Positions 1 to 9,198 of a stretch of 64,000 nt of DNA are shown one piece after another (the stretch's first letter is position 1; every line of letters begins with the position of its first letter). The notes under the pieces were generated by a model. The model searched no databases and had not been told where the DNA came from. It worked only from the letters and a program-made list of their open reading frames with translations. The DNA is from Burkholderiales bacterium (GTDB taxonomy: Bacteria; Pseudomonadota; Gammaproteobacteria; Burkholderiales; SG8-41). Location: positions 124,001 through 188,000 of the forward strand of contig JAUXYA010000019.1 of NCBI GenBank assembly GCA_030684405.1, read 5' to 3'. A program made the translations under genes and the position numbers.

Positions 1-636
1 TTCGCCGCAAACATGCGGCTCCAGGGATGGTCGGTTCGAGGCACCGACGCAGACCCGGAAGCTGCCGGAGCCGTTGCCCGGACTCACGGCTTCGAAGTTG
101 ACGTCGGTGAACTGACCGACCTCGCTTACCCGGGTGAATCACTGGACGCAGTCACAGCCAGGCATGTCATCGAACACATCCGCGAGCCGGAAGCATTCCT
201 GCGCGAATGCTGGCGCATCCTGAAACCCGGGGGGCGACTGGTTCTGGTGACGCCCAATGTGGCCAGTCTGGGTCATCAGATTTATCGCCAGCACTGGCAA
301 GGCCTGGAGCCGCCGCGCCATATGTTCCTGTACGACACTCGCACGCTGCACGCCCTGGCCCGCAGCTGCGATATTGAATCGTTGTCGCTTTTTTCCACCG
401 CGCAGGGTGCAAGCTACATTTTCCGCAGCAGCGAGCGGATCCGCGTGGGCCACTATGACGCTGCGCGATCATTTGCCCGCACGCTGCTGAAATACTGGTA
501 CTGGCTGTTCCTCGAGGTCCGCGCGCTGCGCAACGGACGTATGAGTTGCGGTGAAGAACTCGTGCTGATCGCGGACAAGCCGCATCCGACAGGCGCGCCC
601 GTGCCGCGAACTTCCCTGCGAACGCAGACATGCTGA
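1..636 (+). CDS. Class I SAM-dependent methyltransferase, 5' end cut by window edge
   Basis: The reading frame is open to base 1, so the ATG at 13 is probably internal and the N-terminus, with the glycine-rich SAM motif I, lies outside the window. Visible are the acidic loop region (GTDADPEA), a motif II-like stretch (LDAVTARHVIEHI) and the LKPGGRLVLVTPN strand/turn typical of Methyltransf_11/23 proteins. Its stop overlaps the next gene by 7 bases, so it belongs to the exopolysaccharide operon and probably methylates a sugar or nucleotide-sugar intermediate. The substrate cannot be told from sequence. Confidence 0.8.
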   Translation, partial: FAANMRLQGWSVRGTDADPEAAGAVARTHGFEVDVGELTDLAYPGESLDAVTARHVIEHIREPEAFLRECWRILKPGGRLVLVTPNVASLGHQIYRQHWQGLEPPRHMFLYDTRTLHALARSCDIESLSLFSTAQGASYIFRSSERIRVGHYDAARSFARTLLKYWYWLFLEVRALRNGRMSCGEELVLIADKPHPTGAPVPRTSLRTQTC

Positions 637-1241
637 TGTCCCTGATCAGACGTGTTCTTCGTCATTGTGCACACCGACATGGCTCGTTGCGCGGCCTCTA
701 CGTCCGTATTTGCAATCCGACCGGGCACGAGTATTCAGGCTATCTGAAAAAGTGGGGCAAGCTGCACGCGATGGGGAACCATTGCGCAATCAACTCCGGC
801 GTCGTATTCACCGATCCGGCTTATGTAAGCCTCGGCAACAATGTCCATATGGCCGACTGCACCCTGATCGGTCACGATGCTTCGGTTGCCATGCTTTACG
901 GGGCAACCGGCGCAAGGCTGGAATCAGTCGGAAAAATTGTCATCAATGACAATGTGTTCATCGGCCACGGCGCCATTGTTCTGCACGGAGTCACCATCGG
1001 CCCCAATGCCATAGTCGGCGCCGGCGCAGTGGTAGTCCGGGACGTCGCCCCCGGTGACATCGTCGGTGGAGTACCGGCAAGAGCCATTTCAACAGTCGCC
1101 AGCCTCACCAGCCGATTGCAGCGCGAAACCGAGCTATTGCCTTGGGCGCGGATTATTCGCGAGCGCAAGGGCTACTTTGACCCGGCAGTGGAGCCCGAAC
1201 TGGTCAGGCAGCGCGTCATGCATTTCTTCGCGGACCGGTGA
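630..1241 (+). CDS. Hexapeptide-repeat (LbH) O-acyltransferase, WbbJ-like
   Basis: 203 residues. The C-terminal two thirds are hexapeptide repeats of a left-handed parallel beta-helix (for example NDNVFIGHGAIVLHGVTIG, followed by PNAIVGAGAVVVRDV and a GGVPAR exit), as in sugar O-acetyltransferases of the WbbJ/maltose-acetyltransferase group. Starts ATG 630 inside the 3' end of the methyltransferase gene; a second in-frame ATG lies at 636. It probably acetylates a sugar of the repeat unit in the cytoplasm. This is the first of three LbH acyltransferases in the cluster. Confidence 0.85.
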   Translation: MLMSLIRRVLRHCAHRHGSLRGLYVRICNPTGHEYSGYLKKWGKLHAMGNHCAINSGVVFTDPAYVSLGNNVHMADCTLIGHDASVAMLYGATGARLESVGKIVINDNVFIGHGAIVLHGVTIGPNAIVGAGAVVVRDVAPGDIVGGVPARAISTVASLTSRLQRETELLPWARIIRERKGYFDPAVEPELVRQRVMHFFADR

Positions 1242-2200
1242 CGGACAAGGCCATGGACGCCACCGCGATCCTCGTCAATTTCAACACCGAAGGCCTGTTG
1301 CGTGAGGCCATCGGCAGGCTGCAAAACGCCGCAACGCAGCTGTCGCTGAAAATCGCCATCGTCGACAACGCCTCGAAGGACAATTCGGTCGCGCTGATCA
1401 AAAGCGAGTTTCCCACCTGCCACCTGATCGCCAACACCACCAATGTCGGCTTCGGCCGTGCCAATAACCAGGCGCTGGATCTGGTCGAAGGCCGTTACGT
1501 GCTGCTGCTCAATACCGATGCTTTTGTTTCGAGAGAAACACTATATAAAACAATTACTTACATGGACACTCATCCGCGTTGCGGCGTCCTCGGCGTGAAA
1601 CTGGTGGGACGTGACGGTGCACTCCAGCCTTCAGCCCGCTACTTCCCGACACCATGGAATCTGTTCCTCGCGCGCACCGGCCTCAACCGCCTGTTCAGCA
1701 GCGTACGCCTGGTCGACGACATGACCTGGGATCACGCATCGGTACGCCAGTGCGACTGGGTCCCCGGTTGCTATTTTTTGGTACGCAAAGCGGTCATCGA
1801 CCAGATCGGCCTGTTTGATCCACGTTATTTCCTCTACTACGAAGAAATCGATCACTGCCTGGCCGCGCGCCGGGCCGGGTGGGAAGTGACTTTTTTCGCC
1901 GACACCACCGTCGTCCACATCGGTGGCGAAAGCGCGAAAACCACGGGTGAAATCACCGCCGGCGGCCGCCAGATCGAAGCGATGCAGATCGAAAGCGAGT
2001 TGCTGTATTTCCGCAAGAATCACGGCATCGCCGGCGTGTGGACCCACATGCTGCTGAGCACAGTCGCTGACGCAATTCTCTGGCTGAAACACCTGTTAAA
2101 GGGAAAATCCCTGCCCAGCCTCGCGGTTCATACCAAACATGCAGCGCTGGTCTGGTCTCTGTTCCGGCGTACTGCATGGGCCACGCGGCCGACGCGATGA
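1238..2200 (+). CDS. GT2 family glycosyltransferase (rhamnosyltransferase-like)
   Basis: 320 residues, GT-A fold. The N-terminus (ATAILVNFNTEGLLREAI) and DNASKDNSV motif bind the nucleotide sugar; NTDAF is the DXD-like metal site; YYEEIDHCLAARRAGW is the late conserved block typical of WcaA/RfbF-like GT2 enzymes. GTG 1238 overlaps the previous stop by four bases, with an alternative ATG at 1253. Expected to add one sugar to the lipid-linked repeat unit at the inner face of the membrane. Donor and acceptor unknown. Confidence 0.85.
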   Translation: MTDKAMDATAILVNFNTEGLLREAIGRLQNAATQLSLKIAIVDNASKDNSVALIKSEFPTCHLIANTTNVGFGRANNQALDLVEGRYVLLLNTDAFVSRETLYKTITYMDTHPRCGVLGVKLVGRDGALQPSARYFPTPWNLFLARTGLNRLFSSVRLVDDMTWDHASVRQCDWVPGCYFLVRKAVIDQIGLFDPRYFLYYEEIDHCLAARRAGWEVTFFADTTVVHIGGESAKTTGEITAGGRQIEAMQIESELLYFRKNHGIAGVWTHMLLSTVADAILWLKHLLKGKSLPSLAVHTKHAALVWSLFRRTAWATRPTR

Positions 2201-2207
2201 GGCGCCT

Positions 2208-2720
2208 GTGTTCGAACTCATAAAACAGGACCTGCGGGCACATGACGGCCGCTGGGGCGCACAGGGCTTCTGGGCGCTGCTGGTCTATCGCTTCGGCCGC
2301 TGGCGCTACGGCATCCGTCCTGCATTACTGAGAAAAGCGTTTTCGCTGCTCTACCGGATGCTCTACAAATTCATCCAGATCATCACCGGCATCGAGTTGC
2401 CGTGCGAAGCCATCATCGGCCGCAATTTCGTGATCGATCATTTCGGCGGCATCATCATCAGCGGCTACGCAAGATTCGGCGACAACTGCCGCATTCGCAA
2501 TGGCGTCGTGGTCGGCCTGCGTCACAGCGCAGACCCCTGCGCGCCGGTCATCGGCAACAACGTGGACATCGGCGCCGGGGCGAAGGTCCTCGGCGCCATC
2601 ACGATCGGCAATAACGTGTTCATCGGCGCCAATGCCGTGGTCCTTGCCGATGTGCCCGACAACTCGACTGCAGTCGGCGTTCCGGCCATTGCCAGAATCA
2701 GGATGACCGCTGATGCCTGA
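2208..2720 (+). CDS. Serine acetyltransferase-like LbH acyltransferase
   Basis: About 170 residues from GTG 2208, seven bases after the preceding stop; a longer in-frame extension upstream is read within the previous gene and looks artefactual. A short helical N-terminus (FWALLVYRFGRWRYG) is followed by CysE-type hexapeptide repeats (AIIGRNFVIDHFGGIIIS, VIGNNVDIGAGAKVLGAITI, NNVFIGANAVVLADVP). Proteins of this size and context are usually polysaccharide acetyltransferases, not cysteine-synthesis CysE. Its 3' end overlaps the next GT2 gene by eight bases. Confidence 0.8.
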   Translation: MFELIKQDLRAHDGRWGAQGFWALLVYRFGRWRYGIRPALLRKAFSLLYRMLYKFIQIITGIELPCEAIIGRNFVIDHFGGIIISGYARFGDNCRIRNGVVVGLRHSADPCAPVIGNNVDIGAGAKVLGAITIGNNVFIGANAVVLADVPDNSTAVGVPAIARIRMTADA

Positions 2721-3705
2721 GCAACTGTGTCGATCCCGCATTGGTGTGGTCGCCATTGGCCGAAACGAAGGTGCACGTCTCGGACAGTGCCTGAGTTCCG
2801 TGGCACAGCTCGCCGGCACTGTGGTCTACGTCGATTCCGGTTCAAGCGACGGATCAGTGGAACTGGCACGCAATCACGGCGCTGCAGTCGTGGCGCTGAA
2901 CCTGGACACCCCGTTCACGGCCGGGCGGGCTCGCAATGCGGGCTTTGATCATCTCCTGCAACTGGCGCCGGAACTGCTCTATGTGCAGTTTGTTGATGCT
3001 GATTGCCAGATCGTGCCGGAGTGGCTGGACAGGGCTGCCCGGTTTCTCGATGAGCATCCAGGCGTCGCCGCAGTTTGCGGACGACGGCGCGAGCGGCATC
3101 CTCAACAATCCGTCTACAACGGGCTCTGCGATATCGAATGGAATACGCCCGTCGGGGAAACAAAAGCCTGCGGGGGCGATGCCATGATGCGGGTCGATGC
3201 CTTCAAAAGTGTACGCGGCTTTTCACCTGATCTGATTGCGGGCGAAGAGCCGGAACTCTGCGTGCGCCTGCGTACCGCAGGCTGGAGGATCTGGCGCATG
3301 GCGGACGAAATGACCCTGCACGACGCCGCCATGCTGCGCTTCGGCCAGTGGTGGCGACGCACCCTGCGCTGCGGTCACGCCTTTGCCCAGGGCGCTGAAC
3401 TGCACGGCGCAGCGCCCGAGCTGCATTGGGTAAGGGAATCGCGCAGGGCCTGGCTCTGGGGGCTCGGCCTTCCGCTGCTTGCACTGGCAGTCGCTGCAGC
3501 ATGGAGTGCCTGGGGGCTGCTGCTGTTCGGGATCTATCCGCTGCAGGTCATGCGCCTTGCGCTGCGCGAAAAACCGCCCGCCCCCGGGCGCTGGCAACGG
3601 GCCGGATTCCTGGTGCTCGGAAAATTTCCGGAAATGCTCGGCCAGCTCAAATTCCTCGCACACCGTTTCACCAGCAGCCGGCCGCGGCTGATTGAATACA
3701 AATGA
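2713..3705 (+). CDS. GT2 family glycosyltransferase with C-terminal membrane segments
   Basis: 330 residues. GT-A features: VVAIGRNEGARLGQCLSS at the N-terminus, VDSGSSDGSVELA, VDADCQIVPEWL as the DXD site and GEEPELCVRLR late motif. A hydrophobic stretch around residues 245-280 (LWGLGLPLLALAVAAAWSAW and onward) predicts membrane anchoring. It fits inner-face sugar addition during exopolysaccharide repeat-unit synthesis. Start ATG 2713 lies inside the end of the preceding acyltransferase gene, suggesting translational coupling. Confidence 0.85.
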   Translation: MPEQLCRSRIGVVAIGRNEGARLGQCLSSVAQLAGTVVYVDSGSSDGSVELARNHGAAVVALNLDTPFTAGRARNAGFDHLLQLAPELLYVQFVDADCQIVPEWLDRAARFLDEHPGVAAVCGRRRERHPQQSVYNGLCDIEWNTPVGETKACGGDAMMRVDAFKSVRGFSPDLIAGEEPELCVRLRTAGWRIWRMADEMTLHDAAMLRFGQWWRRTLRCGHAFAQGAELHGAAPELHWVRESRRAWLWGLGLPLLALAVAAAWSAWGLLLFGIYPLQVMRLALREKPPAPGRWQRAGFLVLGKFPEMLGQLKFLAHRFTSSRPRLIEYK

Positions 3706-3718
3706 CCGCAGACCCGTC

Positions 3719-4957
3719 ATGACGCTGCCCATCGCCTATTTCGTCAATCACTATCCCGCGGTCAGCCACAGCTTCATCCGGCGGGAGATACTCGCGCTCG
3801 AACGCCAGGGCTTTTCCGTGCAGCGCATCGCGCTGCGCGGCTGGGATGGATTGCTGGCCGACGCAGAAGACCAGCGCGAACGCACCAGAACGCGCTACGT
3901 TTTGCAGAGCGGACTGCTGCCCCTGCTGCTGGCATCCTTGCATGCGCTGCTGCGCTCACCCCGGCGTTTCAGTGCCGCCCTCGCCCTCGCACTGCGCATG
4001 GGCTGGCTCGCCGCGCGCCCGATGCACAAACATCTCGGTTATCTGGCGGAAGCCTGCCGCATCCTGCCGTGGCTGCGCGAATCCGGTGCCTTGCACCTGC
4101 ATGCGCATTTCGGCACCAACTCCGCTGCGGTGGCAATGCTTGTCCGCACCCTGGGCGGCCCCAGCTACAGCTTCACGGTTCACGGCCCCGAGGAATTCGA
4201 CCAGCCCCGGTGTCTCGGCCTAGGTGAAAAAATCGGGAGATCGGCATTTGTCGTGGCCGTAAGTTCCTTCGGACGCAGCCAGCTCTACCGCTGGATCCCG
4301 CACGCCCAGTGGCCCAAGGTAAAAGTCGTGCATTGCGGCCTGGAAGCAGACTTCCACCGTGACACGCAGGCGCCGCCACCTGCGCAGCGGCTGATTTGCG
4401 TCGGCCGATTGTGTGAGCAAAAAGGCCAACTGCTATTGATTGAAGCTGCAAGACAGCTGGCAGACAGTGGCGTGCTGTTCGAGCTGGTGCTGGCCGGCGA
4501 CGGCGAGATGTTCGATGAAATCACCGCACTGATCGCGCATTACGACCTGGGCCGGCAAGTCCGCATTACCGGCTGGATCAGCAGCTCCCAGGTACGCGCC
4601 GAAATCCTCGCCGCACGCGCGTTGGTGCTGCCCAGTTTCGCCGAAGGCCTGCCGGTCGTGCTGATGGAGGCGATGGCATTGTGCCGCCCTGTGCTGACAA
4701 CCTATGTCGCGGGCATTCCCGAGCTGGTGCGGGACGGAAAGGACGGCTGGCTCTTCCCTGCTGGCGACGTCAGCGCCCTGGTTCTCGCAATCAAGGATTT
4801 CCTGTCGCATACCCCGGAGAGCCTGCAGGCAATGGGAGAGTCCGCCAGACGTCAGGCACTGACACGCCACGACATCGACATCGAGGTGGCCAAGCTCGCC
4901 GGCTTGTTTCGCGAGACCGTCGCGGACTCCGCCCGGCGCGCCGGAGCATCGGCATGA
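3719..4957 (+). CDS. GT4-type (GT-B fold) glycosyltransferase
   Basis: 412 residues from ATG 3719; a TTG at 3692 would extend it into the previous gene. The N-terminus (LPIAYFVNHYPAVSHSFIRREI) is typical of colanic-acid/exosortase-locus glycosyltransferases. The C-terminal Glycos_transf_1 domain has VGRLCEQKGQ and the E-x7-E type block PSFAEGLPVVLMEAMA that binds the nucleotide-sugar donor. Stop overlaps the next start (ATGA). Predicted retaining glycosyltransferase; sugar unknown. Confidence 0.87.
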   Translation: MTLPIAYFVNHYPAVSHSFIRREILALERQGFSVQRIALRGWDGLLADAEDQRERTRTRYVLQSGLLPLLLASLHALLRSPRRFSAALALALRMGWLAARPMHKHLGYLAEACRILPWLRESGALHLHAHFGTNSAAVAMLVRTLGGPSYSFTVHGPEEFDQPRCLGLGEKIGRSAFVVAVSSFGRSQLYRWIPHAQWPKVKVVHCGLEADFHRDTQAPPPAQRLICVGRLCEQKGQLLLIEAARQLADSGVLFELVLAGDGEMFDEITALIAHYDLGRQVRITGWISSSQVRAEILAARALVLPSFAEGLPVVLMEAMALCRPVLTTYVAGIPELVRDGKDGWLFPAGDVSALVLAIKDFLSHTPESLQAMGESARRQALTRHDIDIEVAKLAGLFRETVADSARRAGASA

Positions 4958-6138
4958 TCATTCTCAACACATTTCTGATTATCCTCGCACTGGTGCTGCT
5001 GGTACCGGGATCGCTGCTGCTGTTGCAGGTGGCGAGTGCCTGGCAAGCGTATCGTGCACGCCCGATTCCCGGCGGCCGGCGGCCCGTCGTCGCAATCATT
5101 GTCCCGGCACATAACGAGGCCACGCTGATCGCCCGTACCCTGCGCTCGATTGCCCCGCAACTCGTGGCCGGCGACCGGCTGCTGGTTGTTGCCGACAACT
5201 GCAACGACGACACTGCGCTTATAGCAGCGGCAGCCGGGGCAGAGGTGATTACGCGGACGGATGTCCAACGCCGCGGCAAGGGTTATGCGCTCGATTTCGG
5301 CATGCGCCATCTCGAGCAGATGGCGCCGGAAGTGGTGCTGATGATTGACGGCGATTGCGAAATTGCAGCCGATGCCGTCGAACACCTTTCCCGACGCTGC
5401 ATAGCGAGCGGCCGCCCGCTGCAGGCGCTGTATCGCATGCACCCACCGGCGCAATCCAGCATCACGACGCGCATCGCCGGATTCGCCTGGCTGGTCAAAA
5501 ACCAGGTGCGGCCGCTCGGTTTCCACCAACTCGGCCTGCCCTGTCAGCTGATGGGCACCGGAATGGCTTTCCCCTGGCACGCCATCAGCCGGTCCCTGCT
5601 CGCAACAGGCCACCTCGTCGAAGACCTCAAGCTCGGCATCGAGCTTGCGCGCGCCGGTATGCCACCGCTGCTCTGCCCCGAAGCACGTGTAAGCAGCAAT
5701 TTTCCGGCCAGTGGCCGCGGACTGGCAGAACAGCGCAGGCGCTGGGAACACGGGCATCTGGGCATGATCCTCGGAGTCGCGCCAGGCCTGTTCTTACAAG
5801 GTCTGACACAAGGCAGACTGCCGCTGCTCGCATTGGCCTTGGACCTGTGCGTACCGCCGCTGGCCCTGCTGATGCTGCTGGCCACGGCCAGCTTCGCCGC
5901 CAGTGTGGCTGCATACGCATTTACCGGCGCCACTCTTCCGCTGCTGCTGGCAACTGCGGCGCTCGGCTTGCCCGCGACCGCCGTTCTGCTCGCCTGGGCA
6001 CGCCACGGACGCAGCGTCATTGCACTGCGCGACCTCGCCTGCGCACCGCTTTATATGCTGTGGAAAGTCCCCCTGTACCTGATGTTCGCACTGAAACGGC
6101 AGGCGGCCTGGGTGCGAACACGCCGCGACGCGGAATAA
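4954..6138 (+). CDS. Membrane GT2 glycosyltransferase, cellulose-synthase-like (QxxRW)
   Basis: 394 residues from ATG 4954. One N-terminal transmembrane segment (residues 2-27), a GT-A catalytic domain with VPAHNEATLIARTLRS, MIDGDCEIAADA and the QRRRW form of the QxxRW acceptor/processivity motif, then three or more hydrophobic C-terminal helices. That architecture matches processive or membrane-embedded GT2 enzymes. It may link sugars at the membrane or act as a polymerising subunit; sequence alone does not decide. Overlaps the GT4 gene by four bases and ends three bases before the next start. Confidence 0.85.
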   Translation: MIILNTFLIILALVLLVPGSLLLLQVASAWQAYRARPIPGGRRPVVAIIVPAHNEATLIARTLRSIAPQLVAGDRLLVVADNCNDDTALIAAAAGAEVITRTDVQRRGKGYALDFGMRHLEQMAPEVVLMIDGDCEIAADAVEHLSRRCIASGRPLQALYRMHPPAQSSITTRIAGFAWLVKNQVRPLGFHQLGLPCQLMGTGMAFPWHAISRSLLATGHLVEDLKLGIELARAGMPPLLCPEARVSSNFPASGRGLAEQRRRWEHGHLGMILGVAPGLFLQGLTQGRLPLLALALDLCVPPLALLMLLATASFAASVAAYAFTGATLPLLLATAALGLPATAVLLAWARHGRSVIALRDLACAPLYMLWKVPLYLMFALKRQAAWVRTRRDAE

Positions 6139-6141
6139 GCG

Positions 6142-7302
6142 ATGAAGCCCGCCATCAGAAACGCCATACCGGTTATTGACCCCGCTCCCCGCAGGACTGC
6201 GGCACACGTGGATTTCGAGCGCAAAGTCTATTGCCTGCTGGGCCTGCCCTTTGATGCCGTGAGCATGGCCGATGCCGTGCGCACGGTTCGGCGTGCCGCC
6301 GCCCGGCGCAAGGCCTGCTTCATGTCCACGCCGAACCTGAATTTCCTCGTCGGCTGCCGTAACGACGGGCAGTTCCGTGACTCAGTCATCCACAGCGATC
6401 TCAGCATCGCCGACGGCATGCCGCTGGTATGGATCGCACGCATGCTGCGCATCCCGATCACCGAGCGGGTTTCCGGCGCGGGATTGTTCGAGGCACTGCG
6501 CTGCAGTTCCGTGCAATCCCTGTCCGTGTACCTTTTCGGCGGACCCGAGGGTGCGGGTGAAGCAGCGTGTCGCCGGCTCAATGCGGAAGCGGGAGGCATG
6601 CGCTGCAGCGGATTCGCAGCCCCGGGATTCGGCTCGATCGACGACATGAGCAGTGCCGCGACCATCGCCGCGATCAACGCGAGCCGTGCCGACTTCCTGC
6701 TGGTGGCACTGGGTGCAAAGAAGGGCCAGGCCTGGATAGAACACAACCGGGCACGGATTTCGGTGCCGGTAATCAGTCACCTCGGAGCAGTGGTGAACTT
6801 TGTCGCCGGCACGGTGCAACGCGCGCCGCCCTGGATGCAGCGCAGCGGCCTCGAATGGTTGTGGCGCATCATGCAGGAGCCGGCACTGTGGCGGCGTTAC
6901 CTCGCCGACGGCACTGCCCTCCTGCGCCTGCTGGCGACACGGGTCCTTCCGAACTGGCTCGATATCCGGCGCCATGCACCTTCCGGGGAAGCGCTCGATG
7001 CTGCCGCCATCATCATGCGCGAGAATGCCGGCATCACGATCCTGTCCCTGCGTGGCGCCTGGATACGGACAAACCTCGGGCCGCTGCGGCGTTGTTTCAC
7101 CGAGCTTGCGGCCGTGGATGCGGACATACGGATCGACATGCAGGACACCACCCACGTCGATGCTGCATTTCTCGGGTTGATCCTGCTGCTGCACGGCCAT
7201 CAGCAGATGCGCGGCCGCAGGCTGTCGTGCCATCCGCTGAGTCCGCAGTCGCGCCGGGCTTTTACCCTTGGCTGCTGTGAATTCCTGCTCGACAACGGCT
7301 GA
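6142..7302 (+). CDS. WecG/TagA/CpsF glycosyltransferase fused to C-terminal STAS-like domain
   Basis: 386 residues. Residues about 30-240 carry WecG/TagA (GT26) hallmarks: STPNLNFLVGCRND, IADGMPLVWIARMLRIP, LVALGAKKGQAWIEHNR and VVNFVAGTVQRAPPWMQ. GT26 enzymes transfer a sugar such as ManNAcA from UDP to a lipid-linked acceptor. After a linker, residues about 285-386 (AGITILSLRGAWIRTNL, IRIDMQDTTHVDAAFLGLIL) look like a STAS fold, normally an anti-sigma-antagonist or partner-sensing module. GT26 proteins are usually about 240 residues, so the extra 120-150 residues are real added sequence. The next gene starts on the last base of the stop. Confidence 0.85.
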   Translation: MKPAIRNAIPVIDPAPRRTAAHVDFERKVYCLLGLPFDAVSMADAVRTVRRAAARRKACFMSTPNLNFLVGCRNDGQFRDSVIHSDLSIADGMPLVWIARMLRIPITERVSGAGLFEALRCSSVQSLSVYLFGGPEGAGEAACRRLNAEAGGMRCSGFAAPGFGSIDDMSSAATIAAINASRADFLLVALGAKKGQAWIEHNRARISVPVISHLGAVVNFVAGTVQRAPPWMQRSGLEWLWRIMQEPALWRRYLADGTALLRLLATRVLPNWLDIRRHAPSGEALDAAAIIMRENAGITILSLRGAWIRTNLGPLRRCFTELAAVDADIRIDMQDTTHVDAAFLGLILLLHGHQQMRGRRLSCHPLSPQSRRAFTLGCCEFLLDNG

Positions 7303-7799
7303 TGAATAATCCGATCTCCGCACAGGAGCCCGACATGCTGCGGGAGTACAAGGCCCTGTGGTCCTGGTGCCCCTCGCGCTCGCTGCTGGCCAGCATCCGC
7401 AGCTACCAGCGCTCTGCGGGCTCGCGCAATCCGCTGCGTGTCGCCACCCGCATGCTGGCCGTCCTCAGGCACCGTTTCTGGAGTGTGGTCACCGGTGCGG
7501 ACATTCCACTCAACACCCGTCTCGGCGGCGGCCTGCTGTTGCCTCACCCCAATGGCGTAGTTATCCACCCTGACGCGGTAATTGGTCCAAATTGTCTTAT
7601 TTTTCAACAGGTTACGATTGGCCTCGGACGCGGTGGCACACCCCGTATCGGTGGCCATGTCGATATTGGCGCCGGCGCCAGAATCCTCGGCGCGGTAGCC
7701 ATCGGCGACCACGCACGCATCGGTGCCAACGCCGTGGTGCTGCGCGATGTTTCCGCTGGCAAAACCGCAATGGGTGTGCCGGCGGTGATCCATGATTAA
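7302..7799 (+). CDS. Serine acetyltransferase-like LbH acyltransferase
   Basis: 165 residues. Short N-terminal helical part, then CysE-type beta-helix repeats: TRLGGGLLLPHPNGVVIHPD, VIGPNCLIFQQVTIG, GHVDIGAGARILGAVAIGD and RIGANAVVLRDVSAG. Closest in style to EpsJ/colanic-acid-type acetyltransferases of polysaccharide loci. It starts on the last base of the wecG-like stop codon and overlaps the following glycosyltransferase by eight bases. Third acyltransferase of the cluster. Confidence 0.82.
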   Translation: MNNPISAQEPDMLREYKALWSWCPSRSLLASIRSYQRSAGSRNPLRVATRMLAVLRHRFWSVVTGADIPLNTRLGGGLLLPHPNGVVIHPDAVIGPNCLIFQQVTIGLGRGGTPRIGGHVDIGAGARILGAVAIGDHARIGANAVVLRDVSAGKTAMGVPAVIHD

Positions 7800-9117
7800 A
7801 ACTGAAAACACTCCAGGCACCATACAAGCAACGATTCAGGTCCCGCTCCGCGTCCTCATTGTTGCCGAACACGCATCGGCCCGCTTCGGTGGTGAAGCCG
7901 CACTGCCGCTGCACTACTACCGTCTGCTCCGGCAGCGTGGCATCCCCGTGTGGCTGGTGGTGCACGCGCGCACCCGCACGGAACTCGAAGACCTGTTTCC
8001 GCATGATGCGAAACACATCGTTTTTGTCGAAGACACTGCGGCGCACCGCCGGCTGTGGCAATTGAGCCGCCTGCTGCCTCACCGTCTCTCCAATTTCACC
8101 GCAGGTTTTGCAATGCGCGTCCTCACCCAGATTACGCAGCGGCGCGTGGTGAAACAAATGGTCAGCAATCAGCGGATCTCGGTGATTCATCAGCCGATGC
8201 CGGTCTCACCCAAGGAACCGTCACTGATTCACGGTATGGGTGCGCCGGTCATTATCGGCCCGATGAACGGTGGCATCGATTTCCCGCCGGCATTCCACCA
8301 CATGCAGAGCCGTACCGAAGATTTCGCGCTGGCCGCAGGGCGGAGTTTCGCCAACCTGATGAACCGGTTGCTCCCCGGCAAGCGCCTCGCGGCACTGCTG
8401 CTGGTCGCCAATGACCGTACGCGCAAGGCACTGCCCTCAGGTTTATGCAACCGCGTTGAAACCATGGTCGAGAATGGTGTTGACCTTGAACTCTGGCGCC
8501 CCGTCACCCGGGCAATGACAACACCGCCCTCACCGGTGACGCACTACGCCTTTGTCGGACGACTGGTCGACTGGAAGGCCGTCGACCTGCTGCTGCATGC
8601 CTTCAGTCGCGCAGCCAGCACGGCGCCAATGACGCTGACCATAATCGGCGACGGCATTGAGCGACCAGCTCTTGAGCAACTTGCCCGCGAGCTCGGGATA
8701 CTCAGCGCTGACGCCACAGCAGCGGTCGGAAAAGTATGTTTTTCCGGCTGGATGTCCCAGGCCGACTGTGTCACCCGACTGCATCATTCGGATGCATTGG
8801 TCCTGCCTAGCCTGATGGAATGCGGCGGCGCCGTGGTGCTGGAGGCGATGGCCACAGGAATTCCGGCCATCGCCACGGACTGGGGCGGTCCCGCTGACTA
8901 TATCGACGAGCATTGCGGAATCCTGGTGGCACCCGTATCGCGGACGGCGTTTATTGAAAACATGGCGCGCGCTTTGATCCGCCTGGCGACATCGCCGGAA
9001 GAACGCAGGGTCATGGGACAGGCTGCGCGGGCCCGGGTCATTCAACACTTCGACTGGGAAGTCAAAATCGATCGCATGCTGGAACTTTACCGTTCAGTGA
9101 TCCCCGACCCACGCTGA
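7792..9117 (+). CDS. GT4-type glycosyltransferase
   Basis: 441 residues. N-terminal half begins LRVLIVAEHASARFGGEAALP, a GT-B acceptor-side Rossmann domain; the C-terminal Glycos_transf_1 domain shows YAFVGRLVDWKAVDLLL, a DG-I-E spacer and the donor-binding block LPSLMECGGAVVLEAMATG. Predicted cytoplasmic retaining glycosyltransferase for the repeat unit. It overlaps the upstream acyltransferase by eight bases. An 81-base gap follows, the largest break inside this part of the operon. Confidence 0.87.
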   Translation: MIKTENTPGTIQATIQVPLRVLIVAEHASARFGGEAALPLHYYRLLRQRGIPVWLVVHARTRTELEDLFPHDAKHIVFVEDTAAHRRLWQLSRLLPHRLSNFTAGFAMRVLTQITQRRVVKQMVSNQRISVIHQPMPVSPKEPSLIHGMGAPVIIGPMNGGIDFPPAFHHMQSRTEDFALAAGRSFANLMNRLLPGKRLAALLLVANDRTRKALPSGLCNRVETMVENGVDLELWRPVTRAMTTPPSPVTHYAFVGRLVDWKAVDLLLHAFSRAASTAPMTLTIIGDGIERPALEQLARELGILSADATAAVGKVCFSGWMSQADCVTRLHHSDALVLPSLMECGGAVVLEAMATGIPAIATDWGGPADYIDEHCGILVAPVSRTAFIENMARALIRLATSPEERRVMGQAARARVIQHFDWEVKIDRMLELYRSVIPDPR

Positions 9118-9198
9118 CGAGTCCTCCATATGTTCGACATCGTACAGAACACCGCCCCATGCGCGTCCTAACATGCGCTTCCAGTCCGGGATTCAGCC

